The notes under the pieces are model-generated. The model saw nothing but the letters and a program-made list of their open reading frames with translations, was not told the DNA's origin and did not search any database. The translations under genes and the position numbers were made by a program. This document shows, piece by piece, positions 39,545 through 52,200 of a DNA stretch of 64,000 nt. Origin of the DNA: Cheilinus undulatus (lineage: Eukaryota > Chordata > Actinopteri > Labriformes > Labridae); assembly GCF_018320785.1 (NCBI RefSeq), contig NC_054867.1:30941855-31005854 (forward strand), in the 5' to 3' direction. The stretch's first letter is position 1. Each line of letters opens with the position of its first letter.

Positions 39545-42500
39545 ATGGAGTACACACGCAGATGTGGGAAATACCGAGTGGAGAGGGAAGTGCTAGATGA
39601 GGAGAGACTGGAAGAGTTAACACAGAGAAAACCGCACTCTGACAGCTGTCCTCCACTGTCTGAAAGGCTAAAAGGTTCATTAAGGTAAGCAAATTTCATT
39701 GCATCATTTTTTTAAGCTGTGATCCTTAATGTAAAAGTTTTTTTCTGTCTCATCTGATCTTTTTAAAGATTTTTTGTGTATCAGTGTATCATCTAGTCTG
39801 TAAGGCTGTTTATTCTTCAAATCTCCTCCAGATGTACAATACCCAAACTCAAACACACTTTGCTGAGCAGCTTTCCTGTGTTATACTGGCTGCCTAAGTA
39901 CTCCGTCTGGGACTACGGCATGCCAGACCTCATTTCCGGCATCAGTGTGGGCATAATGCATCTGCCGCAGGGTATGACTTTAGTCCATCATGGTTGAGTA
40001 AATATCAACAATACTGCCTAAAATAAATCCTTTTTGTCTTAAAATAAAGCTCTCATTGTCATCGTACACTGGCTTTCATGACTTTAGGCCATATGAAAAA
40101 TAAGATGAAGCTTAATTTGAGCTCAAGCCCTACTTTGTACAACTTTATTATTCAGTCTGCTTGTGATACTTAATTTGAAACAGTGCAGCTTCATGAAATA
40201 CTTCATAAAATAATATGATAACATAATACTCACTTAAAATAGGTGTAGTTAAATTTCTGTTTTTCACAGGTATGGCGTATGCACTTCTGGCTTCCTTACC
40301 TCCTGTTTTTGGCCTTTACACATCCCTCTATCCAGCATTCATCTACATCTTTTTTGGAACATCACGTCATATTTCCATTGGTAAGCAGAGAGGAAAACGT
40401 AGTTATACACCTGGCTTTAACAACCTCTTCAAAACATGTCCTGCTGTCTTTTCTTGTGCTCAGGTACATTTACAGTACTCAGCATTATGGTGGGTAGTGT
40501 GACTGAGAGACTTGCTCCAGATGTGCATTTCCCTAATACAAATGGGACCAACTTGACCGCAGAGGTAGACATCACTGCTCGGGACTCATACAGGGTGCAG
40601 GTCGCCACTGCTACTACTGTTCTAAGTGGATTAATTCAGGTCTGAACATCCAGTGGAAATATTTCATTTTGTTTTCAAATCTTCATGAACTAACATCAAT
40701 AACTATTTCATAGGTGGTCCTGGGTTTGGTAAAGTTTGGATTTGTAGGAACATACCTGTCTGAGCCTCTGGTACGGGCTTACACAACAGCTGCTGCAGCT
40801 CATGCTGTTGTTGCACAACTGAAGTACATCTTTGGAGTTTCACCAACACGAGTCAGTGGGCCCTTGTCATTGGTGTATGTGAGTACTGTGCTATATACCT
40901 TTAGTGTTGTGTATCATTTTTAAGGGCTGTCAAATAATTAAAATTTTTAATCTTGATTTATCTCAGAATTTCTGTGGTAATTTGAGATTGTCACTTTTTT
41001 TGTCATTTTGAAATTTTGCATTTTAAATATTTTTTGACTAATTTTGGATCTTAAAGGTTAGTTGACTTCCTGTTTGGATACATTGCTGCCTTAAAAAAAA
41101 AAAAATAAGGAACTTCAGGTAGATCAAAGATTATGAGATTAACTCAATTACAGAAAAAGGAACTTGTTATGGATTCAAAAAGAAAAAAGAGGAACAGTAA
41201 AAAGGCAAATGTTTGATAGCACAAGGTGCCGATGATGTTTGGCTTGTCCACTGAGCTGTCTGAAATTTTTTTTAAGTGGAATTAGACACCTTGATGCAGT
41301 GGTGCATTAATTTTATTTGGCTGCAGGGAGACTTGGCAGTGGCTTAACCAAAATGTGCTGAAATGGACAAAAACTAATTATGGACCTTAACTTTGGACCA
41401 TAAACAAAATTAATGAATTTATGCAAACAGCCCAAATCATTTTACACAAGATTTGGCAGTACAAGATATTTCAACATGATTCTTTGCCCAATGCAAGAGA
41501 TATAAGTAAGGATGCACAATTTGGGATTTTTGCTGATATTTACAAAATAATTATAGCTGATAATATTGATACTGATATTAAAATGTAGTTCAGCCCTCAA
41601 GCTTCAGTTCTTGAAACACATCATTTGAAATTAAAGGCTGAACAAATTATCAAATGTCAGTCATTAGAGCACATCCTTACAAGTGTAAGGAAAGATGATC
41701 AATAAAGACAAAGGTTTCCGTTGACACAAGTCAGTTGGTCCTGCCTAAACTCCACTAGCCTATTTGTTCTTAAGGCCAGTATTTACAGCTGATATAGGCA
41801 GATGTTTAATGCCAAAAATATTGGTTGGGAGTACTGGCTGAAATGTTCAGATCTGTTGATACTGATAATACACTTTTTAAGCTAATATCTGTCAATTCTA
41901 AAATACCAATAATATCATGCTTCCCTAGATGTAAGTTAGGAAAATGTCTTTGATCTCTTCTGACTTCACTAAAATTCACTTTTTTAATTTTATGCCTTAT
42001 ACCCAATCAAATCCCTCAGTGTTGCCATCTTAAGCAAGGGAAAGCAATGGGAAAGTATTAAACCAATTTAAAAGGAAATAATTAGAATTTCAAATGGTCT
42101 AAGACAGGGATTTTCAAAGTGTGAGTCAGTGAGCCTTCCCTTGGAGAAAATAATTTATTCCGCAGACCGCCACCCCCATAAAAAAATAGGATTAAAACAA
42201 AATTTAAAACTACTGTATATATCAAACATTTGTCTCATCTGTAAAATTTATATTTTTTAATATTTGAATATTTTTGACACTTTGGTAGCAGCCAAAGTAT
42301 TTATTATTATTGTTGTTGTTGTTGTTGTTGTTATTATTAGTAATACAGATATACTTTTGGGCTTTGAATGCCTTTATTTAGAGGCGAGGAGAGTGGATAG
42401 AGTCAGAAATACAGATGCATGGGGTGAGATATGTGGGAAGGGAGCCGCAGGCCAGACTTGAATTGAAATGGGCCATCTGTGCCCCAGTTCTGTTTTACTA

Positions 42501-45500
42501 TTCAAGTGTCACAAACATGTTTGGGTTCTGAGTTGGTCTTTCTAATGAATAAGCTTACAATGTGTAAATATAATTGTAATGTAATTTTATTTTGTCTTAG
42601 AGATATTCTCCAATATTATGTGTTGCCCAGCTCATCATGCGCTCCATATCACCTCCTGCTTTACCTATTTCTGTTTTCAGACTCTAAAGGATGTTTGCTC
42701 CTTGCTGCCACACACTCATCTCCCCACACTGGTGGTCAGTGCAGTGTCCATGGTGTTTCTGATAGCAGCAAAGCAGCTCAACTCATTCCTCAGTCCAAAG
42801 CTACCTGTTCCAGTCCCTGTGGAGCTCATCACAGTCAGTTTACACAGACACACACTCTTAATGTTATCACCTCAGTGCTGCTGTTGCTGATGTTGCAGCA
42901 CAAAAAAAGCACAGGCACAGAGGAACCAAGCTGCTGAATCAGCAGGAGCACCGGGGCCTCTGGATATGTGCAGTCCACAGCAGAAAAGGAGATATTTATG
43001 GCTAATAATTACATTCACATCTAGTTTATGAATAACCAGGTTTTTAATGAATAAGGTGTAAGCTTTTTTGTTTGAATATGAGCCACAAGCTTTCTGTGAT
43101 GTGTCTTTAGATTGTGGCAGGAACATTAATATCATCCTTTACCAGCTTGAATGGCAACTACTCTGTCTCAGTGGTTGGAGAGATTCCTAGTGGGTGAGCA
43201 TTTGAATTTAAGTTCAACTGACTGGTTCTTTTTTGTTGAGTCATACTCCTAGTCTGTCTGGTTTAAACTCATCATTTCCCTATTTGTGTCCTGCCTGTAC
43301 ACCAGTCTACGTTCTCCAAGTGTCCCAGATGTGAGTCTTTTTGGAGAAGTAATTGGTGATGCTTTTGCTTTGGCTGTTGTTGGGTATGCCATATCTATTT
43401 CACTTGGAAAAACATTTGCACTGAAGCATGGATACAAGGTGGACAGTAACCAGGTAAACCACGACTCTCATTTTTTTTCTGTTCAATTCTATGGTTTTCA
43501 TGTATACAATCTGCATTCCCTCCTTTCTGTTTTACCCTTTTCTGTATTTACCTGCTAGTTCTTGTGTCTGTCTTCACCCTGCTGCAGGAGCTGGTGGTGC
43601 TGGGTCTCAGTAATACAGTAGGAGGCTTCTTCCATTGCTATGCTGTCTGTCCCTCTATGTCTCGAAGTCTCATCCAAGAGACCACTGGAGGGAAAACACA
43701 GGTGAGAGAGAAACAAAGGACCAAACATTACACATAACATAACCAAAAGAAAAAGTTAAAAAGTAAATGTTACAACAGAATTTTAGAACATAGCTGTAGT
43801 GCAATGCCTGGATCAGGTTGTCCTCACAAAATGACTGACTGTACAAGAAGGATACTAGTGAGAGAAACCACCAAGACACCTATGACTACTCTGAAGGAGT
43901 TCCAAGCTTCAGCAGCTCAGATGGGAGAGACTTTGCATACAACATCTGTTGCCTGGGTTCTTCACCAGTCAAAACTTTATGGGAGAGTGGCAACAAGAAA
44001 GCCACTGTTGAAGAAAACCCAAATTATATCTGGACTAGAGTTTGCCAAAAGGCATGTGGGAGACTCCTTGGTCAAGTGGAAGAAAATTCTTTGGTCTGAT
44101 GTGATCAAAATGTTTTTAGCTATCAGGCAAGACGCTTTGTTTGGCAGACACACTCCTCATCACTACAAACACACCATTCTCACTATGAAGAACGGTGGTG
44201 GCAGCATCATGCTGTGGGGATGCTTTTCGGCAGCTGGCCCTGAAAGGCTTGTAAAGGTAGAGAACTCAGTTTGGGAGGTTTATTTTTCCAGCAAGACAAT
44301 TACCCAAAGCATACAGCGAAAGCTACACAAAATGGTTTAAAGACAACAAGGTGAATGTTCTGGAGTGGCCGAGTTAAAGCTCAGACCTCAATCCAATATA
44401 GAATTTGTGACTGGACTTGTAAAGGGCTGTCCACAGCTGATCCCTATGCAACATGACAGAGCATGAGCAGTTTAGCAAAGACAAGGACTAAAATTGCAGT
44501 GTCCAGATGTGCAAGCCTGATTGAGACCTACCTGTTAGACTCAGTGCTGTGATTGCTGCCAAAAGTGAATCTACTAAATACTGACTTGAAGGTGGTGAAA
44601 ATGTATTCAGTCTCTTAATATACCTTACAAATGTTTATTTGTCATTACTTTGTAGAAATCTGTTGTCACTTTGACATTAAAGAGATTTTAGCAGGTTTTT
44701 TGGATCAACATAAAGGTACTGTAGATGTTATATTTAACGTAGGAACACAACATCAATGGGTAAATGGTTTTGTGTTATTCCTGCAGATGGCTGGAGTGGC
44801 CTCCGCTGTAGTTGTGTTGGTGACGATACTGAAACTTGGCCCCCTCTTCCAGGAGCTGCCTAAGGTTTTGTTACTCTCCCACTTTACTAAGAAGTTTTCA
44901 CAGTTTACATTCATGTTACATTGCATATTTTGTGCAATGAAGTGGTGTATGTCTTATTCATATACCTGGGTTAAAATCTGATTAACCACGATAACGACTT
45001 GTTCTTGTTGTAGGCTATCCTTGCAGCAATTGTCTTTGTTAATCTGAAGGGTATGTTCAAGCAGTACAATGACATTACTACCCTCTGGAGAAGCAGCAAG
45101 ATTGATCTGGTGAGAGATCTAATTACAAGTTATGAATCCTTAAAGTTCCCTTTAAAGAAACTGTGTCAAAATCTGCTGTGGGGTTGAAGCCCAAAATGTG
45201 AAGATTATTGCCTTTTCATTCCCACACTGATCATGAGTCATGTGTTTTTACCTCCCAGGTGGTGTGGTTGGTCACTTGGGTGTCAACAATGCTGTTCAAT
45301 CTGGATCTTGGTCTGGCTGCATCCATCACATTTGCTTTGCTCACTGTTATCTTCAGAACTCAGATGTAAGACTCCCCTGCACCTCATTTTTGTGTATTTT
45401 ATACTTCAGTATCATTCTCAGTAAGAGAAAAATACTGCAGGCAAACGTTTTGCACATGTAATCTCTTTGTACTTTCAGGCCTACGTATTCTGTTCTGGGA

Positions 45501-48474
45501 AATGTTCCAGGTACAGAGCTGTACGTAGATATGGAGACACACAAAGAGGTAAAAATGAAAGACAAAAGGCCATAAAAAGCTTTAAAATCTTTTTTGATAC
45601 AAAAATAAAAATAATTTCTGCTTTTTTGGCAGGCTAGAGAAATTCCCGGTGTCACAGTATTTCGCTCTTCTGCCACTATTTATTTCGCCAATGCTGAACT
45701 GTTTTTAGAAGCTCTAAAAGAAAAGGTTTGCTCTCTTTCAGTATGATAATAACGGGCTGCTGCTACTTATTGTTGAATGATTATTTTCTAATTGAAATAG
45801 TTTACTTAAGGTCACAATATAGTAAATAAATACAATAATAGCTGATATGATTGCTAGTCTAATTGGAAATTATTTGTTTTTTATTAATTAGTTGAAATTA
45901 GACTTTCAGCCTATCGTGTTAAAAAGAAAAGCAGTCAGTTCTCAGGAAAGAGAAGATGTTGGGTTTTTTTACATGAAATGACAGAAGGAATTGATTTATT
46001 GGTTAATTGTGTTAGCTCCAATTTCTCCTTAAAGATGGAGGTGATATATTTTTTCTGTATCTGTTTGCAGAGCGGGCTTGATATCAGTAAAATGATTATC
46101 TACAAGAGAAGGCAGGAGGCCAAACAAAAACGAAGAGAAAGGAGAGCAGAAAGGCGGGCAAAAAGGCGAGCCAAGAGAGAGGTAATGTGCTGGAAACACT
46201 CAACAACTACATTGATTATCTGATGCCTAGATTTGTCACTTTATTTTTTATGACGTAGATAAAGGTGCCTCACACTCTTGTATCCCTGCTGTCACATTGG
46301 ACAGAACTAAAAGAGCAAAGCTAAACAACAGAGTTCAAAATACTCCAGGGTTTTACATGAGCCGAATTGTTTCTGCATCCCTTCACTCAGCTTAGACGGG
46401 CACAGAAGGCAGCTAAACATCTCTCTGCAGCACCGGTGTTCTCTGTGGAGGAGGAAGCTGGACACTGGAGGGACACACACATGGACAACAATGTCACTAA
46501 TGTGGAGGAGCAGGACTGGACCAAGAGGGAGAATGGGACAGTGTTTGTCATCCCAACCACTCCTCGAACACCTGATGGTCAGTGTAGATGGGAGTATCTG
46601 AAGGGAGGAGGAGATCCAGACTGCACCAGTTTAGGGTGGATGTCTGAGCTGCAGGATGGGGACACCACCACCCTGGGTTCTAGCAGCGACGATACACTGA
46701 GCCGTGACCTGGAGCGGGTGTCCCTCGGATCACTAGGGAAGTGGACGTGGGATATTCACTCCATCATTATTGACCTCTCCACGGCTAACTTTGTTGACAC
46801 AGTGGCTATCAAGACTATAAAAAATGTAAGTGCTGATGGGAAAATATTATTTGAACTGACAGACACATACACTCCTGAGAATTCCTTTACATTTTCTGGA
46901 CAGGCAGCACTGAAATCAGTTGTCTGCTCACACATGCACATCACAGCTGGACAGGTTGCATTTATGTATCTCAGTGTTCTTTGTAACTCTTAAAAATGTG
47001 TCCATTTGTGGCCAGACATGCTGGATTTTTCAACCTGAAATTTTGGGGGAATTTTCAGGATTTTTGTGTACATATTAAAACTGCTAAATGATACGTGATG
47101 GCAACAAAGCAACTAAAATGCAGTATGTTTTTTTCTTTTGGTCTGTTATTAAAAATACCAACATGCAGATTGTTCTTCTTTACAGTTAAAAACTTGGCTC
47201 CTGGCAATAAATCTGGAAAGCCTGTTTATTTCCCTTTCAAATGGTGCCACATTTGTAAGGAACATGCATTTATGGGATGAGCAGCAGAGATGAGTTTGTG
47301 GGTTGCACCCATGAAAAAATTGCTAATTTTTCTCTGCCAATGCCAAACGGATTATTTTGCTGTTGCAGATGACTCCCCAAGAAGACTGTTTCCTCACCCT
47401 GTCAGCACTTAGGAACAGAAGGCTGTCTTCTACAGATGTGCAGTCAAGGTGTTCAGGACAATATGGCCAACAGCTCTCTGTCCAGAAAATTAAAAAAAGA
47501 CCGCTTGCAGGCAATCTCTGGTCTCATAGGGCTGCCAGGAGGCCTGCCATGACTGCCCTTTACCGCCAGGCCTGTTTGTGCTGATGTCAGCAACATGTGC
47601 ACTGGGACATGAACGTGTGAAGGAATGTTAAGTAAATGCAAATCAGTAGATTTACTACTTCCTAAGTGCTGACAGGCTAAAAAAAAAAAAAAGTTTTCTT
47701 TGGGTGTCAGAACAAGAGTCAACAGCAAAATAAGCTGTTTGGCACTGGCAGAGATTTAGCAAATTTTTCATGGGTGCACCCACATGATCTGCTCTGCTGC
47801 TCATTCCACAAATGCATGCTCCTCACAAATGTGGCACCATTTAAAAGAAACCATCATAAAGTTTATAAACCTTGATCTTTTAATACAAAATGAATTATCT
47901 TAAATGTGTTGAGAGTATATGTGGGAAGGAAATCTGAAAACATACTTTATGAAACATTGGGGCAGTGGCAACTCTATATGAAATTCTCCATATTCACATT
48001 TGCAGATTTTCCAGGACTTCAGTGAGATTGATGTTGATATCTACCTGGCTTGTTGTCAGGGTGAGTGAATACCTCCCTTCCTGCTCTTATGATGCTGTAG
48101 TCGGCATGACAGCAGTCTTAATCACACTTACTTTTTTCTCTTCAGCCTCTGTGGTGGAACAGTTAGAACTCGGTGACTTCTTCTCTGACATGATAACAAA
48201 GAGGCACCTTTTTGCTTCAGTCCATGATGCTGTGCTGTACTGTCTGAACAATCGTGGATCCACATCGTTCCCTAAATATGAGCCGGCTTTGGTGAGTTTA
48301 AGCTACGTATTCGCTATCACCACAGTTTATACTGACCAGTTGGACAGGAAATAAAAAAAGCAGGCTGATCAAAATAGGACACACAGAAGTGCTAAATTAA
48401 AAACTCGGATCATGTCAAATTAACAGCTTTCTAAAATCTGATTTCAGGAAACACATGGCAGCACAAAACTTTAA
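39545..48474 (+). CDS. slc26a6: SLC26A6-type anion exchanger (SulP/STAS family)
   Basis: SLC26A6 exchanges chloride, bicarbonate, oxalate and sulfate at apical membranes. Nineteen exons join in phase to 815 residues: 39545-39684, 39832-39971, 40270-40380, 40464-40639, 40714-40878, 42681-42833, 43111-43193, 43306-43453, 43588-43701, 44787-44864, 45014-45109, 45259-45365, 45479-45548, 45633-45725, 46071-46181, 46391-46825, 48006-48060, 48146-48291, 48448-48474. [16 protein letters not shown] near the start is typical. The membrane domain holds [31 protein letters not shown] and [15 protein letters not shown]. The STAS domain starts [18 protein letters not shown] and resumes at [20 protein letters not shown] after a long, very basic, variable insert. 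The C-terminus is TKL, a class I PDZ ligand resembling the mammalian TRL. The ATG at 39545 is the first in frame with this N-terminus. Other SLC26A3/A6 paralogues are possible. Confidence 0.88.
40922..41215 (+). mobile_element. hAT-family element fragment (left end)
   Basis: It begins AAGGGCTGTCAAATAATTAA, close to the TAGGGCTGTCA terminus of the hAT copies at 5788 and 50404. The interior matches 53175-53460 through GGATACA, AACTT-AGGTAGATCAAAGA and GAACTTGTTATGGA blocks. No right terminus is recognisable. Confidence 0.55.
42301..42339 (+). repeat. (TTA/TTG)n microsatellite
   Basis: A run of TTA and TTG triplets just before the SINE copy in slc26a6 intron 5. Confidence 0.9.
42345..42485 (-). 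repeat. tRNA-derived SINE copy
   Basis: It contains TTTTGGGCTTTGAATGCCTT, GTGGATAGAGTCAGAAAT, GGGAAGGGAGCCGCAGGCC and AGACTTGAATTG, the last being a degraded complement of box B. It lies in slc26a6 intron 5. Confidence 0.7.
43800..44766 (+). mobile_element. Tc1-like transposon remnant in slc26a6 intron 9
   Basis: The plus strand encodes a recognisable but degraded Tc1 transposase: [19 protein letters not shown] in the paired-like DNA-binding part, then [20 protein letters not shown] around the first catalytic aspartate, and [17 protein letters not shown] before the second acidic region. The frame is lost after about 44340, in the region that should continue to the end of the catalytic core. 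Non-coding sequence resembling the Tc1 3' end (GTTGTCACTTTGACATT, then AACACAACA) continues to about 44766. Its end lies about 20 bp from the acceptor of exon 10. Confidence 0.8.
47220..47870 (+). mobile_element. Internally deleted Tc1-like element with long inverted repeats
   Basis: Arms of about 130 bp at 47233-47365 and 47720-47850 are inverted copies of each other. Both contain AAATGGTGCCACATTTGT, a GAGCAGCAGAG block, GGTGCACCCATGAAAAA (GGTTGCACCC on the left) and TTATTTTGCTGTTG at the inner edge. The core between them encodes [13 protein letters not shown] and [18 protein letters not shown], which resemble the DNA-binding N-terminus of Tc1 transposases. No catalytic domain remains. The element lies in slc26a6 intron 16, inside the STAS-coding region. 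Confidence 0.75.
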
Positions 48475-48740
48475 AGACTACAACCAAACAGGAGATGAAG
48501 CTGTGATGATGGGAAAAATCAAAATCTTACCCAGAAATGATCAAATGCAAAGAGCTGAGAGTAAATAAGTAATACATATTACTTACTGCATTTGTATTCC
48601 AGTGTGTCCCCTTCATTTTAATTTTGAGTTACATTGCTATTTAAACACATTGTCTCTGAAGAAGAAGACGTATGAACTTAATTGAACTTTTATTCAGTGT
48701 GGGAGAATGATACAGTGCAGCTTAGAGAAAATAATTAATA

Positions 48741-48746
48741 AATAAA
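48741..48746 (+). terminator. Candidate poly(A) signal of slc26a6
   Basis: AATAAA, part of an overlapping AATAAATAAA run, lies about 267 nt after the slc26a6 stop codon. Confidence 0.6.
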
Positions 48747-48970
48747 ATGAAACATTCAAATATTATCTTTCAAAAAATTCATCTGGCAAAAATGATGAAA
48801 GATTCAAGGAACAAATAGAAGGCAACATGCATCACACTGACAGTGTGTGAGCCTTTTTTGGTCATGGTAGCAACACCAAGGAAGAACATTGAAATGTTTA
48901 CAGCAGCCATTTCAATTTTCATGTGCAATTTTTGCTCAAAGCAACAGCAAAAGCTAATGCATGCAAAGGA

Positions 48971-48976
48971 TTTATT
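48971..48976 (-). terminator. Candidate poly(A) signal of p4htm
   Basis: Minus-strand AATAAA about 280 nt beyond the p4htm stop codon. It faces the slc26a6 signal across roughly 225 bp. Confidence 0.5.
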
Positions 48977-49256
48977 GTGTCTCAACTCCTTAAATGAGTT
49001 TCTAGTGCAACATTCCTTTGATGGGAAATCACTATAATGAGCAGACCACTGCAAAAATAAAGAGGTTAGAAATATCCAAGCAATATTTATCAACAGCATC
49101 TCTTTACAGTTGCATAAACCCCCTGAATGGCCTCATTCCCTGAATAAATCATGTCTCTACATACTGGCCACAAGGGGTGTGGGCAAAAAGTTGTGCACAG
49201 GACTGAGGAAGGCTAAGTAGATTTTTCATTTCATAAGTATAAATTTGGTTTATGAG

Positions 49257-52200
49257 CTACAAGTCTTGATGGACATCAGAATTGTGTGGGTCCAGGTTCA
49301 GAGTCAGACCTTCATCTTCATCTTCACCATCCTCTGGATGTTGTGCAACCAGCTGCTGGTAGCGAGCCTGACGCTGGTAATCTGGATCGATGTTGATCCA
49401 TTTATTGGCGACCCACTTTGTACCATGTGTCACCACACAGCCTCCATGCAGGGCGTATTCATCCTGTTCTCCCACCCAACCTATTGAGAGAGAGAGAAAA
49501 AAAGACTCATTTTATGTTGATTCCTGTACAATATTTTTCTCTCTCTATTTTATAAAGGGCTTATTCTTATGTAACAGCTTTCAAAAACTCTGCTTTACAT
49601 TGTTTTAAAAATTATTTGTTTTCTCCATCAACTTATAATTGACTTTTATTGTGAAACAAATATTCACAATTTAGTGTATAAGAATAATGCTCAACAGTAG
49701 CAGTTCTTAAAAAATGAGGCATGAACCCTCGCTAAGTAGGTGGACATGGGGTCTGGTTATAAGGAAAGTTAGAGGGAAATGATGGCTGGAATGAGGAACT
49801 GAAGTCATGGCCTGACAGTTCACAATATAAAATTATCATTAATATTTGATTGGAGTGGGGCTTTAGATTTCATCAAAGTGGGATTTCATGTAACATCAGC
49901 TGGAACTGGCCTGTCCCCCATACCATAAAAAATTTGCATTAAAGCTCTTGTGTGGAACTCTTGTTGATTTTCATGCCACTTTGGATAAACTGGTTTCTCT
50001 GCTGATTATGTCTTGTTCATGTGTTAATAGTGTTTTTTCAACATCTCATTCTGCTTTCTTTACACAATAAAATACACCACACATAGAGGGTATTTGTCAT
50101 TGAAAATGCAAAATTGCAGATTGAAAGATAATGCTTTGACACCTAAGCCCCTGCAAGTTTCATTTGTTATGAAATACTGTATGGAAATAATCAACCTTGT
50201 CACTAATAGTCTCCTTTCAAGCTGTCCGCTGAGTCTTAAAAAGCAATAAAAGTTGATGAATCAATTGAGCAAAAGGGAAGGTTTGAGAAAGTATTAAAAA
50301 GTCTTGATTGCCAAATTATAAGGTCTTAAATTTGATAGCCATTTTCATTTTTTTACATTTGGCAAAAGAGGTTGTTGGCTTGAGTTTCTGCTTTTGTTTT
50401 TACTAGGGCTGTCAACATTAATTGAGTTATCACGACTATTTAAGCTTCACAATAATAATCATTGACGTTTATTGCATGCTTTATTATCCCTTTCAACACA
50501 CTCAACTGGTTAATCTTGTCAGCATTTCCCTGCAGCCATGGTGATGTTATGTCAACTTAATGTCTCATTTCACTCTGAAAACTCACAGGCAGCTCAGTGG
50601 AGAGGTCAGAAGTCATCTGAGCATTTTTTGTGTTCTCTTATTTAATTTTCAGTCCATAACAAGCTCCTTTTATGTTGTAAAGTTCTTGTTAAAATCTAGA
50701 CAAAATCAATCTACCTCGAAAAGCAGATCAATATCAAAACAGGAAGTTAATTGCTCTTAGTTTAAGAATGTAGAAAAACAGTTGAATTTTAAAATGTGAT
50801 AAAACGGGTGCTATTAATCTTGAAAAACTACCAAAATTCTGAGATAAATGACTTAAAATTTATAATCTTTTGACAGCCCTAGTTTTTAATTACAAATGAT
50901 GGATGATGGATCTCCACCAGGTTTAGCTATCAGCGCGTCCTTAAAGCTTCTCTGTATCACTAGCTAACAAGTTAACTATGTGATCTAGTGATGAGTGCGT
51001 GTAAGTGTTGGGTAAATGCAAGATTTCTGAGAAGTTATTGGAGGAGAAGGTGCTGAGGCTGGGGCTGATACTTGTTAACATTTTACAGACTTTTGCAAAT
51101 AAAAGTCAGTTTTTGCTTAGTTTAATACTACCACCGAGTTTGTTAATGTTAGCACTGCTGATATCTCAAAGAAAGTTTTGTTTGCATACTACAATAACAA
51201 ATACTATCTGCATTTTCTTGACTGTGGTGTCGCATTTTTATCTTACAATCTGCACAAAACAAGCACAGAACTGTCACCCATGTAAGTGAGTCTTAACATA
51301 TATTGAGAAGATCTTGACAAGCGTCTTGAAAAGTATTACATTTATGTTCAATTTTGTGTACATACCTTCTGTTTTTGTACTTCATAAACAGGTATTAATT
51401 TCAGCCTGTTTTATAACAGCATAAAAACATATGGCAGCTTTAAATGCCCTGATAAAAGTATTTCAAACAAGATGCCATTTCTTCTACCCTAGCAGAACGC
51501 CCATGTGTTGGCATAAAAGGACATCCGCTTTGTTCTTGATTAGTTATAACATTCCCATGCATGCTAAACAAAACCGCAAGCACACTAATAAACATAAGTC
51601 CTGTTGAATGTTAGGATGTTAGCTTTTCTCCATGTTAATGTGAGTTTTTATCCCCCAGTGGTGCTGTAGCGACATATAGCTAACAACTGCTAGCATCGCT
51701 ATTTCTTTTTCTTCATTTTTTCTTGCTGTTTTGATTACTCTTGCAATATCTGTATGTTTTATACTTGGGAAATAATGTTGTGAATTATACGTATCTAATA
51801 GAACTTGAACTTCTAATAAAGTAATGAAATATGCTTTTGATGAAAAGTGAGTTATGTGAGTAATTTTTTTCCTTAACATTATCTGTTCTATAACTTCTGT
51901 AACTTTTCCTACCTCTTCCATCAGAAAGATAGTTGTACCAGAATACAGCTGTCCCCTTTTGGGGCTTCACCCTCAGGTTACTCTTGTCACAGTTCCTCCT
52001 GGTGTCCATGAGATCAATGTCATTCTGTATGAGAGACTAAAACACAGAACCACACTCAGCAACACTCTGTTTAGTTTCAGGCCCATGCACCAGCTGACAA
52101 ACATGTGAGTTAACACAGATATGAAAAACATGCAAAGTATGTACACAATACAAATTTACAGGGCTCTTTGTACACACTTCCAGACCCACACACAACTACG

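Noticed and set aside
43804-44340. A 178-codon host gene within slc26a6
   Set aside because: It is a Tc1 transposase fragment; exons 9 and 10 of slc26a6 splice around it.
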